NCBI RefSeq assembly: GCF_018336975.1
Contig: NZ_CP025572.1
Coordinates: forward strand, 277,496-341,495
DNA length: 64,000 nt
Direction: 5' to 3'
Source: Marinomonas sp. CT5
GTDB lineage: Bacteria > Pseudomonadota > Gammaproteobacteria > Pseudomonadales > Marinomonadaceae
Made by a program: the position numbers and the translations under genes. Shown here piece by piece: positions 9,387 to 18,952 of this stretch. The notes beneath the pieces are model-generated. The model did no database searches, had not been told where the DNA came from, and saw only the letters and a list, made by a program, of their open reading frames with translations. Within the stretch, counting starts at the first letter, position 1, and each line of letters begins with the position of its first letter.

Positions 9387-10694
9387 CTAGTTCTGAGACA
9401 TGGTCATTGGTAAATAGGTCACGATTTCAGGGAATATACTGATTAATAGAATCGCAAGACCGATCAATAAGAAAAATGGTAGCGCCGCTTTTGCCACATA
9501 CAAAATATTTTTTCCTGTTAGTGACTGAATCACAAAGAGGTTGAAGCCCACAGGCGGTGTGATTTGCGACATTTCTACTACTAATACGATGAATATACCA
9601 AACCACAACAGGTCAATATTAGCCGCTTGTACCATGGGTAAAATAACAGCCACAGTCAATACAACGACAGAAATACCATCCAAAAAACAGCCTAAAATCA
9701 CGAACAATACGGTGAGATATAAGATAAGCTCCATAGGAGATAAAGACATGCCTGAAATCCACAAAGCTAATGCTTTAGGAATGCCTAAAAAGCCCATAGC
9801 GAGCGTCAGAAAGTGCGCACCGACCAAGATAAAGCCAATCATACAAGAGCTTTTTACGGCGCCTAATAAGCTGTCCATAAAGCTATGACGACTTAATGAG
9901 CCAGTAAAAGCAGCGAGTATCAAAGCGCCTGCCACACCAATGGCCGCGGCTTCCGTTGGTGTGGTAATGCCACCGTAGATAGACCCTAAAACAAAACCAA
10001 TTAATCCAACAACGGGTAATAATTTGCGCAAACCTTTGATACGCGCTGACCAGCTGGTTTCATGGTCAACTGTTTTAGGCAATTCACTTTTGTGTAGATG
10101 TCCCCAGATCATGGTGAAGCCCATAAATAGGGTAACCAGTAGCAATCCTGGTAGCGCGCCAGCAATAAATAAACGAGCGATGGAAACTTCAGCTGCCACA
10201 CCGTAAACAATTAAGATAATGGAAGGGGGAATTAATAATCCCAATGTACCTGATCCCGCCAAGGTGCCGATGGCCATGCGGTCGCTGTAACCTTGTTTAC
10301 GAAGTTCTGGTAACGTCATACGCCCGATGGTGGCAGCGGTTGCAGCAGAAGAACCAGACACCGCAGCAAAAATCCCACAGCTCAGAATATTCACATGTAA
10401 TAATTTACCTGGAACGCCGCCTAGCCAAGGAGATAATCCTTTAAATAAGTCTTCAGACAGACGCGTACGAAATAGCACTTCACCCATCCAAATAAACAAG
10501 GGCAGAGCGGTAAGTGACCAAGCGGTACTCGCTCCCCAGCTCGATGTCGCAAAAAGCAAATCGACTTGATAGTTCTCTGAAAGAATTAAGCCCAAGCCGC
10601 CAATAACAATAAGCGTAAAAGACACCCAAACACCCAAAGACAAAAGCGCCAGCATGGCAAATGCTAACAATATAGAAATCCACATCATATCCAT
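9387..10694 (-). CDS. dctM: TRAP transporter large permease (DctM type)
   Basis: This inner-membrane protein of 435 aa has about a dozen hydrophobic helices and TRAP large-subunit motifs such as SGSSAATAATIGRMTLPEL, GTLGLLIPPS and the late ITPPVGFN. It carries out sodium-driven solute uptake with DctQ and DctP. Start and stop share bases with the dctQ stop, so the two are translationally coupled. Position before pxpABC suggests that the cargo is 5-oxoproline or a related glutamate derivative. The substrate itself cannot be read from the sequence. Confidence 0.95.
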   Translation of the reverse strand: MDMMWISILLAFAMLALLSLGVWVSFTLIVIGGLGLILSENYQVDLLFATSSWGASTAWSLTALPLFIWMGEVLFRTRLSEDLFKGLSPWLGGVPGKLLHVNILSCGIFAAVSGSSAATAATIGRMTLPELRKQGYSDRMAIGTLAGSGTLGLLIPPSIILIVYGVAAEVSIARLFIAGALPGLLLVTLFMGFTMIWGHLHKSELPKTVDHETSWSARIKGLRKLLPVVGLIGFVLGSIYGGITTPTEAAAIGVAGALILAAFTGSLSRHSFMDSLLGAVKSSCMIGFILVGAHFLTLAMGFLGIPKALALWISGMSLSPMELILYLTVLFVILGCFLDGISVVVLTVAVILPMVQAANIDLLWFGIFIVLVVEMSQITPPVGFNLFVIQSLTGKNILYVAKAALPFFLLIGLAILLISIFPEIVTYLPMTMSQN

Positions 10695-11212
10695 TAGATT
10701 TCCTCCAAAGATAAAGCATCTTCTTGTTCACTATAGGTGGGTGTTTTGCCACGTAGCACTGTGATTAGGGCATCTAAAATGGCCAGCGTCAGCGCAATTA
10801 CGCCAATAGCGACAGGTAATTGAGGAATCCACAGAGGAATCGGTATGTAACCATAGGAGACTTCCTCATAAATATAAGACTCGTACACCATGTAACAGCA
10901 GGCGTAAGACAAAAAGCAAAGTAGTCCGAAGGATAAGATGAGAATCACGCCTTCTTGTATCTTTCTTGGTACTGGTGAAAATCGTTGAATCAGCAAGGTG
11001 ACTCGAATATGCCCCCCTTCACGAAAGGTATAAGCCAACCCAAGAAAGGTCGATGCCGCCAGAGCGTAGCCTGCGAAATCTTCCGCAGAAGGCACGATAA
11101 ACCCGAATAAACGACCAACGATTTGTGCTAATAAAAGCAAGGTAATAATCACAATGCACAAACCGGACAACAGGCCAGAACAGAGGTAAAGTTTTTCTTT
11201 GAATTGGCTCAT
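10694..11212 (-). CDS. dctQ: TRAP transporter small permease (DctQ type)
   Basis: This small membrane protein has four hydrophobic segments, and the central pattern GYALAASTFLGLAYTFREGGHIRVTLL (quoted here in part: AYTFREGGHIRV) is diagnostic for DctQ. I take the ATG at 11212 (172 aa). An in-frame TTG lies 24 bases further upstream, but there is no convincing ribosome site for either. It overlaps dctM at its 3' end. About 120 bases separate it from the upstream dctP, and that gap can fold strongly. Confidence 0.9.
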   Translation of the reverse strand: MSQFKEKLYLCSGLLSGLCIVIITLLLLAQIVGRLFGFIVPSAEDFAGYALAASTFLGLAYTFREGGHIRVTLLIQRFSPVPRKIQEGVILILSFGLLCFLSYACCYMVYESYIYEEVSYGYIPIPLWIPQLPVAIGVIALTLAILDALITVLRGKTPTYSEQEDALSLEEI

Positions 11213-11246
11213 AATGTTCACTTTTTTGAAGAACAAATGGTGACCC

Positions 11247-11322
11247 CCGCCCAGCCTCCTCCTTAGCTGGGGGAGGCGCTATTTCGATGCCCTCTCAATA
11301 TTCAAAGAGAGAGCTTGGGCGG
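11247..11322 (-). promoter_or_regulatory. Structured intercistronic region between dctP and dctQ
   Basis: An outer stem (CCGCCCAGC at 11247-11255 against GCTTGGGCGG at 11313-11322, one bulge) encloses two smaller hairpins, one from GCCTCC/GGAGGC and one from CTCTC/GAGAG. No run of T follows in the direction of transcription, so it is not a classic terminator. Such structures often protect the 3' end of the message of the highly expressed binding-protein gene; that role is inferred. Confidence 0.5.
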
Positions 11323-11332
11323 TGGAAGAGGC

Positions 11333-12310
11333 TTAGTTTTGGTAACGCGTCAGAATCTCACCCACTTCTTTAGGTGCTTCCGCTTTCCATTCTTCCGTCA
11401 TGGTTTTACCAATGGCTTGCAATTCTTTTAACAACTCTGGAGACGGATCTGTTACCGTCATGCCGTTGGCGGCGAGTGTGGCTTTATCTTTCGCTGCACG
11501 CTCAGCTACCTTGGTCCAACCAGCCGCTTCCGCATTTTTGGCTGCATCCAGTATTACTTGTTGGGTTGCTTTATCTAATCGACGGAAAGAGCGTTTATTT
11601 ACCACAACAATATTTTTAGGAATCCACGCTTTAACATCTGTGTAATAGTTTACGTAGTCCCAAGCTTGGCTATCTACCCCCGTCGATGGCGATGTAATCA
11701 TGGCTTGAATAATGCCAGTACTAAAGGCTTGAGGGATATCAGGTACTTGGATGGTCGTTGGCGTTGTGCCCATTAAATCAGCTAGACGTGATGTGGATGG
11801 GCTGTAAGCTCGCATTTTTGTTCCTGCTAAATCCGCTAGAGTATTCACAGGTTCTTTGCTGTATAGACTCTGTGCAGGCCATGCTACAGCATAAAGTAGC
11901 ATCATGCCGTCTTTATCAAGTTGTTTTGTGACTGATGGTTTAGCCGCTTCCCACAGCTTTTTAGCGTCTTTAAAAGTCGTCGCTAAAAAAGGAATATTGT
12001 CGTGTTTGTATATCGGATTTTCATTCCCTAGGATGCCAAGGAAAACTTCGCCTATTTGTACCTGTCCAGATTTTACAGAGCGAGGAATCTCGGTGTGTTT
12101 AACTAAAGAGCCAGCAGAATGAACCGTAATATCAAGCTCACCCTTAGTGTTGTCTTTGATTTCTTGAGCGAAAGTATAAGCAATTTGAGTTGGTAAGTTG
12201 CCATCACCATAAGGCGTTGGCATGTGCCACTTTTCAGCAAAGCTAGCTGTTGAGGTTAGGCCGCCAATAGCGACGCTACTAATGAGTAATGCATTGGTTA
12301 ATTTTGACAT
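11333..12310 (-). CDS. dctP: TRAP transporter periplasmic solute-binding protein (DctP type)
   Basis: The 325-residue protein has a signal peptide cleaved near ASFAEK. The mature part is a DctP/TAXI-like binding protein, with motifs LPTQIAYTFAQEI, GQVQIGEVFLG and the helix-turn TKMRAYSPSTSRLADLMG, where an arginine normally contacts the ligand carboxylate. A good AGGAA ribosome site precedes the ATG. It lies first in the transporter-pxp run, with the DUF1445 gene 91 bases upstream on the same strand. A carboxylate ligand is expected from the family; 5-oxoproline is the contextual guess. Confidence 0.94.
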   Translation of the reverse strand: MSKLTNALLISSVAIGGLTSTASFAEKWHMPTPYGDGNLPTQIAYTFAQEIKDNTKGELDITVHSAGSLVKHTEIPRSVKSGQVQIGEVFLGILGNENPIYKHDNIPFLATTFKDAKKLWEAAKPSVTKQLDKDGMMLLYAVAWPAQSLYSKEPVNTLADLAGTKMRAYSPSTSRLADLMGTTPTTIQVPDIPQAFSTGIIQAMITSPSTGVDSQAWDYVNYYTDVKAWIPKNIVVVNKRSFRRLDKATQQVILDAAKNAEAAGWTKVAERAAKDKATLAANGMTVTDPSPELLKELQAIGKTMTEEWKAEAPKEVGEILTRYQN

Positions 12311-12401
12311 AGTGCTCGTTCCTATTGTTAAAAGTTATTCATTTCTTATTATCAATGGCGAGTAGTTTTACCCGCTCCATTTCATTCAAGGCTCCGTAAA
12401 G

Positions 12402-13226
12402 CTATAGAACAGCGAGATCCGTATCTAAAATGTCCGTCACAAGCATCTTCCCTGGTGCGTGTGTAATGCAAATGGGTGGCTTGGCGTTGCGAATTGCCAC
12501 TTGTGGCGTGACGCCACATGCCCAAAATACTGGGACTTCTCCCTCTTTAATTCTCACTGCATCGCCATAATCAGGTCGTTTCAAATCGGCAATGCCAATC
12601 TCTTGTGGTGAGCCAAAGTGTAGCGGTGCGCCGTGGGCTTTTGGAAAGCGTGTGGTGATTTGAATTGCACGAATGGCATCTTTTGGTACATAAGGACGCA
12701 TGGTGACCACTGTGTTACCGAAAAAACGACCAGCAGGTACTGTGGCAATATTGGTTTCAAACATAGAAACGTTGACGTCTTCTTCTATATTTCTTGGGGT
12801 GAGTCCGGCTTGGGATAGGGCGTGTTCAAATGAAAACGAACAGCCTAAGACAAACGCCACCATATCGTCTTGCCATAACTCTTCGATATCGGAGCGGCTT
12901 TCGACTTTTTCGCCATTGCGGTAAACATAATATTCAGGGATGTCATGGCGCATATCGATGTCATCACCAAGTTCTGGCATTCTAAAATCACCTACTTCGG
13001 AGACGCCAATTAATGGGCAAGACACAGGGTTTTTCTGGCAATAGAGCAAAAACTCATTTGCCCAGTCTGCTGGCAAAATAACCACATTACCTTGCATCGC
13101 GCCTTTTGCAAGACCGCTGGTAACACCGGTATGTGCTTTGCTGCGGATTGCTTGGCGCAATTCGGAGGTTTGCTGCAGTAATGGTAATGGCGCTTGCTTC
13201 ATCGGTGTGTTCCTTATTTTTGCCAC
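12402..13226 (-). CDS. DUF1445 / D-glutamate cyclase-like putative hydro-lyase
   Basis: This 274-residue protein belongs to the YcsI/DUF1445 family annotated as putative hydro-lyase. Recognisable motifs are [19 protein letters not shown] near the N terminus, [12 protein letters not shown] in the middle and the C-terminal [12 protein letters not shown] and [12 protein letters not shown]. The mammalian relative DGLUCY is reported to interconvert D-glutamate and 5-oxo-D-proline. Here the gene is the likely first gene of a run with a TRAP transporter and the 5-oxoprolinase genes. A role in D-glutamate/5-oxoproline metabolism is therefore attractive. The family is clear; the reaction in bacteria is inference from family and context. 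Confidence 0.85.
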   Translation of the reverse strand: MAKIRNTPMKQAPLPLLQQTSELRQAIRSKAHTGVTSGLAKGAMQGNVVILPADWANEFLLYCQKNPVSCPLIGVSEVGDFRMPELGDDIDMRHDIPEYYVYRNGEKVESRSDIEELWQDDMVAFVLGCSFSFEHALSQAGLTPRNIEEDVNVSMFETNIATVPAGRFFGNTVVTMRPYVPKDAIRAIQITTRFPKAHGAPLHFGSPQEIGIADLKRPDYGDAVRIKEGEVPVFWACGVTPQVAIRNAKPPICITHAPGKMLVTDILDTDLAVL

Positions 13227-13289
13227 AATGTGTTTTATTAAGAGTAGTGCTAGCTCGAGTGAAAAGTCTAATCGTGTTTTTTTGGGGGA

Positions 13290-13312
13290 TTTGATTAATT
13301 TTTTTTATCAAA
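13290..13312. promoter_or_regulatory. Candidate LysR-type operator between the divergent hydro-lyase and amidase genes
   Basis: TTTGAT at 13290-13295 and ATCAAA at 13307-13312 are perfect inverted arms separated by 11 AT-rich bases, the T-N11-A geometry typical of LysR-family boxes. It lies in the 216-base space between the two divergent genes. A LysR gene follows the amidase tail to tail, so this is the likely site of control. AT-rich dyads arise by chance, so confidence is moderate. Confidence 0.4.
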
Positions 13313-13442
13313 TACAGGCGTGAGATTATTCTTCCTTTGACGCCATGCTTCAAGCGGGGTAATTTTCTACGATAAATTAAGGTGTTATCAGGCTGGTAAT
13401 TTGTTCATTAAACACCGAAAACCTCTAGTAGCGAGCGAATAT

Positions 13443-14714
13443 ATGACCCAATCCACTTCATCGACTTTTGCATGGCAGAATCGCGAACTGATCACTCACT
13501 GGAACAAAGCTTTAGATACTGTTGAAACTAAAGGGGCAGCGGTGTTTACCGAGCTTTTTGACTATGTTGAGCCTCAGCAAGGTCCATTAAATGGAGCCAT
13601 TATTTCGATTAAAGATTTATTTCAGGTTCAAGGCTATAAGACTCAAGCTGGGTCAGTCTTTCTTGATGATAGCCTTGCTCAAGAAGATGCCGAAGCGGTG
13701 GTGGCGTTAAGAAAAGCTGGGGCGAGTTTGTTCGGTCACACCAATATGACTGAGTTGGCGTACTCTGGGTTGGGGCTGAACCCCCATTATGGGACGCCAG
13801 ACAACCCGATAAATTCGGGTCGAATTACGGGTGGATCGACCAGTGGCGGTGCTGCGTCGGTTGCTTTGGGAGTGGCGGATGGCGCGTTGGGTACAGACAC
13901 GGGGGGGTCCTTGCGCATTCCAGCGGCGTTTTGTGGCTTGACCGGTTTTAAGCCCTCACAACAAACGGTTTCTCGAGAAGGCTGTTTGCCTTTGTCAAAT
14001 TCATTGGACTCTGTTGGCCCGATTGCAAAAACGGCCGCAGAATGTGAGCTACTTTGGCAAGTGATGTCAGGTAGTGCGCTTGTGTCAGAAGTGGAGAAAA
14101 GCGCCGCCGCTGATGCGTTTCGTATTGTGGTGCCAACTAACTTTGGTATGAATGATTTGGATCCCTTGGTTGAAGACGGTTTTGCGGCGAAGTTGGCTCA
14201 GCTAGAAGCCGCCGGCATCACCATTGAACATCGTTTTATTGAGGCTCTGGAGTCCTACAAAAACTTACCAGTTTGGCAATTTTCTGCTTTTGAATGTCAG
14301 ACTTTTTATGGCAAAAATTATGATCTAGATAACGCCAAGATTGATCCACGCGTCGCATCACGTATTGCCCGAGCAAAAACCATTAATGACGAAGCGTTTA
14401 AGCAGACTCAGGCCGCTCGCGAAGCCTTTATTCAGCAAATGGCAAACGATGAGCCTAATACGCTGATTTTATTGCCGACGGTGGCGGTCGTTGCTCCGAA
14501 ATTCTCGGATTTGGAGCAAGATGCCGATTATGACCGACTTAATCTATTGTGTTTGCGTAATACGTCTCTGGCCAATGTATTAAACGGTTGCAGCATATCG
14601 TTGCCCTTTTCATTTAAACAAGAGCCGATGGGGCTGATGTTAACCGCAGCTAATGGTCAGGATCAGGCATTGCTTAGATTGGCGAAAAAATGGCAAGCCA
14701 TTCTTAGTCGGTAG
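13443..14714 (+). CDS. Amidase (amidase signature family)
   Basis: This is a serine amidase of 423 aa from the ATG at 13443. An upstream in-frame TTG at 13401 would add 14 residues but has no better ribosome site. The Ser-cisSer-Lys catalytic triad is visible: lysine in ISIKDLF, cis-serine in GGSTSGG and the nucleophile serine in TDTGGSLRIPAAFCG. The family hydrolyses carboxamides. It is divergent from the DUF1445-TRAP-pxp genes and ends one base before the LysR stop. It may release or process an amide that feeds the glutamate/5-oxoproline pathway. The substrate is unknown. Confidence 0.92.
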   Translation: MTQSTSSTFAWQNRELITHWNKALDTVETKGAAVFTELFDYVEPQQGPLNGAIISIKDLFQVQGYKTQAGSVFLDDSLAQEDAEAVVALRKAGASLFGHTNMTELAYSGLGLNPHYGTPDNPINSGRITGGSTSGGAASVALGVADGALGTDTGGSLRIPAAFCGLTGFKPSQQTVSREGCLPLSNSLDSVGPIAKTAAECELLWQVMSGSALVSEVEKSAAADAFRIVVPTNFGMNDLDPLVEDGFAAKLAQLEAAGITIEHRFIEALESYKNLPVWQFSAFECQTFYGKNYDLDNAKIDPRVASRIARAKTINDEAFKQTQAAREAFIQQMANDEPNTLILLPTVAVVAPKFSDLEQDADYDRLNLLCLRNTSLANVLNGCSISLPFSFKQEPMGLMLTAANGQDQALLRLAKKWQAILSR

Positions 14715-15620
14715 TTATTGAGCTTGCTTCTTGCTGTATTCCTGTGCGGCGATGACGGCAAGATCGGTGGCTACTTCAGCAATCGGGTTGAATGGCTCAT
14801 CAGAATAAGACGCGGTAAAAGTGAGGTCATTTGGCGTCCAGACCGCTCTAATTTTTCGTAAGGTTCCTGCTTCCAACTCTTTGTTAATCATGATGTTTGG
14901 CAATGTAGAAATACCAACAGCATCAATGGCCAAGCTACGACACGCGGCTAATGATGTGGAGGCAAAAAAATGTGCTGGAGGCCCATCTAGTTCACGGAAT
15001 TTTTGATTGATTTCCACATAGGGTTTGGTGGCGCGCGCGTAGGTAATGATGGGCCATTTTGCCAACTCTTCTAGATACAATAATCTATCTGGCAGCTCAA
15101 GGTTTGGACTAGCGACCCAAGATAAAGAAAAGGTGCATAGCTCTCTATTCACTATATTGGGTTCGGAAATCGGTCCCATTAACAGCCCTAGATCTAATGA
15201 TCTATCTTTTATTCCATTGCTTAAATTTGATGTGATATCGACGGTCATCTCCACATCAAGATTAGGCATATCTTTATTGAGACGTGATAGAAAATCAGGT
15301 AACCAAGTATTCACGATCGTTTCTGAAACGCCCAATCGTAATATGCCTGAATAGGCGGCTGAAAGGCCTGCTCGCTTGCGTAATTGCTCGGTTTGAAAAA
15401 GAATTTTTTCCACGTAGGGGAGCAATTCTTTGCCTTTTGATGTCAACATAATCGGGCTTGAGCCACCTTCGCGTTCGAACAATTTGACCCCGAGCTCAGC
15501 CTCTAACCCAGAAATTCGAGCGGAGATAGCAGGCTGAGTGGTGTGAAGTCGCTCTGCAGCCTTGCGAAAATTACCTAATGAGGCAACCCAGACAAAAGTT
15601 TCTAGGCGTTTGTAATTCAT
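14715..15620 (-). CDS. LysR-family transcriptional regulator
   Basis: The 301-residue protein has an N-terminal winged helix-turn-helix (residues 1-60; LGNFRKAAERLHTTQPAISARISGLEAELG) and a C-terminal effector-binding domain of the usual length. The HTH stretch quoted is the standard LysR signature. Its stop abuts the amidase stop, in tail-to-tail arrangement. It is probably the regulator of the amidase and of the DUF1445-TRAP-pxp genes, with a carboxylate co-inducer such as 5-oxoproline or glutamate. That link is from location only. Confidence 0.93.
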   Translation of the reverse strand: MNYKRLETFVWVASLGNFRKAAERLHTTQPAISARISGLEAELGVKLFEREGGSSPIMLTSKGKELLPYVEKILFQTEQLRKRAGLSAAYSGILRLGVSETIVNTWLPDFLSRLNKDMPNLDVEMTVDITSNLSNGIKDRSLDLGLLMGPISEPNIVNRELCTFSLSWVASPNLELPDRLLYLEELAKWPIITYARATKPYVEINQKFRELDGPPAHFFASTSLAACRSLAIDAVGISTLPNIMINKELEAGTLRKIRAVWTPNDLTFTASYSDEPFNPIAEVATDLAVIAAQEYSKKQAQ

Positions 15621-15767
15621 GTAGCAACCCTAATTAAGTAGATATTGCGTAAAAGAGTATAAGGCAGATGAAGTTTCGGCAATCTTTTCGTTAAGTCATA
15701 TCTGAGTAATAGGAGTGCTACACAGCTTGCGGTATGCTGTGAACAATTTTATAGGATCATTGTTAAC

Positions 15768-16346
15768 ATGAATAAATTGATTAAATTATTGCTTAAAGGG
15801 TTAGCAGCGGTTTTACCGATTGGTTTAACTGTGTATCTGATCTATTGGTTGTTGGCGACCGGTGAAGCAATTGCTCAGCCGTTATTGTTATGGCTAATCC
15901 CTAATGCTTTTTATTTCCCAGGGCTGGGGTTGCTTGCCAGTCTAGCATTATTGGTCCTTACCGGATTTTTAGTGAACTTATATGGTTTTCGTTATTTAGT
16001 AAAATTAAGTCACAATATTTTTGAGCGTATTCCGTTAGTGAAGTCGATCTATGGTGCTATCAAAGACATGATGATGGTATTCAATTTAGCGGAAAAGAAA
16101 GAAATGAAGAGCGTAGTATCCATTGAATGGAATGGCGCGCAAGTGATTGGTTTTATTACCGGTGAGCAAACAGGACAACAATTGTTTAAAGATCAGGATT
16201 TAGTTGGCGTTTATGTGCCTTTGAGCTATCAAATTGGAGGGATGACGCTCTATATTTCTCGTGATCGTTTGACCGAATTGGATATTGGTGTCGAAGAGGC
16301 TATGCGTCTTGCCTTGACAGCCGGAGTACAGAGTAGAGTGAAATAA
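15768..16346 (+). CDS. DUF502 family membrane protein
   Basis: The 192-residue protein has two N-terminal membrane helices (about 8-30 and 48-72), then the conserved IPLVKSIYGAIKDMMM segment and a soluble beta-rich C-terminal part (VGVYVPLSYQIGG). This pattern is typical of DUF502. The molecular function of the family is not established. It stands alone, 81 bases upstream of the dTDP-rhamnose operon on the same strand, so co-transcription is possible but there is no overlap. Confidence 0.88.
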   Translation: MNKLIKLLLKGLAAVLPIGLTVYLIYWLLATGEAIAQPLLLWLIPNAFYFPGLGLLASLALLVLTGFLVNLYGFRYLVKLSHNIFERIPLVKSIYGAIKDMMMVFNLAEKKEMKSVVSIEWNGAQVIGFITGEQTGQQLFKDQDLVGVYVPLSYQIGGMTLYISRDRLTELDIGVEEAMRLALTAGVQSRVK

Positions 16347-16427
16347 TAGTCGTCAATATTAGGATCTCTGTTTTGTTCGCTGTATCATTTGCTGATTCGT
16401 TCAGAGGTTGTTGTGTAAGGGGATATA

Positions 16428-17510
16428 ATGAAATTAATGGTAACAGGTGGTTGTGGTTTTATTGGGAGCGCCGTTGTGCGCTATTTACTCAGTGAGTCAG
16501 ATCATTCCGTGGTGAATCTGGATAAGTTAACATACGCAGGAAATACAGAATCTATCCCCCAAAGTTTACTCAATGAGAGATACAGTTTTGAACAAGTAGA
16601 CATTTGTAACCCGGCTGAATTGGATCGAGTATTTCAACAGCATCAACCGGACGCGGTTATGCATTTAGCGGCTGAAAGTCACGTCGATCGTTCTATTGAT
16701 GGCCCGGGTGACTTTATTCAGACAAATATTGTTGGCACATATACATTATTAGAAGCTGCCAGAAAATATTGGGTCGGTTTAGAGGCTGATAAAAAGTCCG
16801 CCTTTCGTTTTCATCATATATCGACAGATGAGGTCTATGGTGACTTACCTCATCCTGATGAAGTGGAAGGGATATTGCCGCTGTTTACAGAAACCACCTC
16901 TTACTCGCCTAGCTCCCCTTATTCAGCCAGTAAAGCCAGCTCTGATCATTTAGTTCGTGCTTGGTTACGTACTTATGGATTGCCTACAATCGTTACTAAT
17001 TGTTCTAATAATTATGGCCCTTATCACTTCCCTGAGAAATTAATTCCACACGTTATTCTTAATGCGTTAGCAGGTAAAGCGTTACCTGTTTATGGTGATG
17101 GCTCACAAATTCGCGATTGGTTATATGTCGAAGATCATGCTAGAGCGCTTGTGAAAGTGGTAACGGAAGGTAAGGTTGGAGAAACCTATAACATTGGTGG
17201 CCACAATGAAAAGCGCAATATCGAAGTCGTACAGACGATTTGTCATTTGTTAGAAGAGTTAGTGCCTAACAAACCTGCTGGAGTTAATGCTTATCAAGAT
17301 CTCATTACCTATGTGAAAGATCGACCTGGTCATGATGTTCGCTATGCAATTGATGCCTCTAAAATTGCCAGTGATTTGAACTGGAAGCCTGAAGAAACCT
17401 TTGAAACCGGAATGCGTAAAACAGTGCAGTGGTATTTAGATAATGAATCTTGGTGGCAACGAGTATTAAGTGGCGACTACAAATTGCATCGTATCGGTGA
17501 TCAATCGTAA
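16428..17510 (+). CDS. rfbB: dTDP-glucose 4,6-dehydratase
   Basis: This extended short-chain dehydrogenase has the NAD-binding [15 protein letters not shown] at the N terminus, [22 protein letters not shown] and the catalytic YSASKAS. The length of 360 aa is normal. It carries out the second step of dTDP-L-rhamnose synthesis in the cytoplasm, giving dTDP-4-keto-6-deoxyglucose. An AAGGGGA ribosome site precedes the ATG. It is the first gene of the rfbBACD run. Confidence 0.98.
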   Translation: MKLMVTGGCGFIGSAVVRYLLSESDHSVVNLDKLTYAGNTESIPQSLLNERYSFEQVDICNPAELDRVFQQHQPDAVMHLAAESHVDRSIDGPGDFIQTNIVGTYTLLEAARKYWVGLEADKKSAFRFHHISTDEVYGDLPHPDEVEGILPLFTETTSYSPSSPYSASKASSDHLVRAWLRTYGLPTIVTNCSNNYGPYHFPEKLIPHVILNALAGKALPVYGDGSQIRDWLYVEDHARALVKVVTEGKVGETYNIGGHNEKRNIEVVQTICHLLEELVPNKPAGVNAYQDLITYVKDRPGHDVRYAIDASKIASDLNWKPEETFETGMRKTVQWYLDNESWWQRVLSGDYKLHRIGDQS

Positions 17511-17521
17511 GGGTTGTTATT

Positions 17522-18403
17522 ATGAAAAAACGTAAAGGAATTATTCTTGCTGGCGGAAGCGGTACTCGTTTACATCCGTTAACCCTAGCAGTATCTAAAC
17601 AGCTGATGCCTGTCTATGATAAACCGATGATTTATTATCCTCTTTCGGTGCTGATGCTTGCGGGAATGCAGGAAATTTTGATTATTACAACGCCAGAGGA
17701 TCAAGTTAGTTTCCAAAACTTGTTGGGGGATGGTCATCAATTTGGCATTGAACTTACTTATGCTATTCAGCCGTCTCCCGATGGGCTAGCGCAAGCCTTT
17801 ATTATCGCTGAAGATTTCATAGGTGATGATAATGTTGCATTGGTATTAGGAGACAATATTTTCTTCGGCCAACATTTCTCTGATAAGTTATTACAAGCTT
17901 CTTCTTTGGCAAGTGGTGCTACAGTATTTGGGTATCATGTGAATGATCCAGAACGTTTCGGCGTAGTGGAATTTGATGACGAGGGCAAAGCGATCAGTAT
18001 TGAAGAAAAGCCCGCCAGTCCAAAATCGAATCATGCGGTAACAGGGTTATATTTTTACGACAATGATGTCATTGATATTGCTAAAAACATTCAGCCTTCG
18101 GAACGTGGCGAGCTTGAGATTACCGATGTGAATTTAGCTTATCTACAACGTGGCGATTTACATGTGTCATTACTTGGTCGAGGTTTTGCTTGGTTGGATA
18201 CCGGTACTCATGATGCGCTATTGGAAGCAGGGCAATTTGTACAGACCGTTGAGCATCGTCAAGGGCTGAAAGTTGCTTGTTTAGAAGAAATTGCTTATCG
18301 CCATAAATGGATTAGTAGAGATCAACTTATTGCTTCTGGTACGGCGTTGAAAAAAACAGGTTATGGTCAGTATCTTCTTAAAGTGGCTGACGGCTATCGA
18401 TAA
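17522..18403 (+). CDS. rfbA: Glucose-1-phosphate thymidylyltransferase
   Basis: This nucleotidyltransferase of 293 aa has the signature [16 protein letters not shown], then [18 protein letters not shown] and LGDNIFFG, all diagnostic of RmlA. It makes dTDP-glucose from dTTP and glucose-1-phosphate, the first step of the rhamnose pathway. It begins 11 bases after rfbB and is followed 12 bases later by rfbC. Confidence 0.98.
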   Translation: MKKRKGIILAGGSGTRLHPLTLAVSKQLMPVYDKPMIYYPLSVLMLAGMQEILIITTPEDQVSFQNLLGDGHQFGIELTYAIQPSPDGLAQAFIIAEDFIGDDNVALVLGDNIFFGQHFSDKLLQASSLASGATVFGYHVNDPERFGVVEFDDEGKAISIEEKPASPKSNHAVTGLYFYDNDVIDIAKNIQPSERGELEITDVNLAYLQRGDLHVSLLGRGFAWLDTGTHDALLEAGQFVQTVEHRQGLKVACLEEIAYRHKWISRDQLIASGTALKKTGYGQYLLKVADGYR

Positions 18404-18415
18404 TAGGTAAGTTAA

Positions 18416-18952
18416 ATGAATGTAATTAAAACGAACATTGATGGTGCTGTCATTATTGAACCAAAAGTATTTGGTGATGAACGAGGTTTTTTTCTTGAGA
18501 CCTTTCAAGCAACTCGATATCAGGAAATGGCAGGAATAGATTTACCTTTTGTTCAAGACAATCACTCCCGATCCAGTAAAAATGTGCTTAGGGGCTTACA
18601 TTTCCAAAAGACGAAACCACAGGGAAAATTAGTTCGTGTTGTACGTGGTGAGGTGTTTGATGTCATTGTTGATATCCGTAAAGGGTCTTCAACGTATGGT
18701 CAATGGACAGGTGTGACACTTTCTGAAGAAAATAAAAGCCAGTTATGGGTGCCGCCTGGGTTGGCTCATGGTTTTGTTGTCTTATCCGATACGGCGGATT
18801 TTGAGTACAAATGTACAGATTATTATGACCCAAGCGATGAAGGGTGTTTGATATGGAATGATCCAGATGTCGGTGTAGAGTGGCCTACAGGTATTGAGCC
18901 AATTTTATCAGCGAAGGATCAAGTTGGTCTTAGGTTAAACGAGTTAAACTAA
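18416..18952 (+). CDS. rfbC: dTDP-4-dehydrorhamnose 3,5-epimerase
   Basis: This cupin-fold epimerase of 178 aa contains DERGFFLETF, QDNHSRSSKNVLRGLHFQ with the catalytic histidine, VRGEVFDVIVDIRKGS and WVPPGLAHGF. It acts third in dTDP-L-rhamnose synthesis. Its stop runs directly into the rfbD start codon, showing translational coupling. Confidence 0.98.
   Translation: MNVIKTNIDGAVIIEPKVFGDERGFFLETFQATRYQEMAGIDLPFVQDNHSRSSKNVLRGLHFQKTKPQGKLVRVVRGEVFDVIVDIRKGSSTYGQWTGVTLSEENKSQLWVPPGLAHGFVVLSDTADFEYKCTDYYDPSDEGCLIWNDPDVGVEWPTGIEPILSAKDQVGLRLNELN

Noticed and set aside
9541-9888. 115-residue plus-strand ORF inside dctM
   Set aside because: Shadow of a membrane protein gene; composition rich in Thr, Ile and Lys from the complement of hydrophobic codons.
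16347-16427. JUMPstart/ops element before rfbB
   Set aside because: The GGCGGTAG core is absent.
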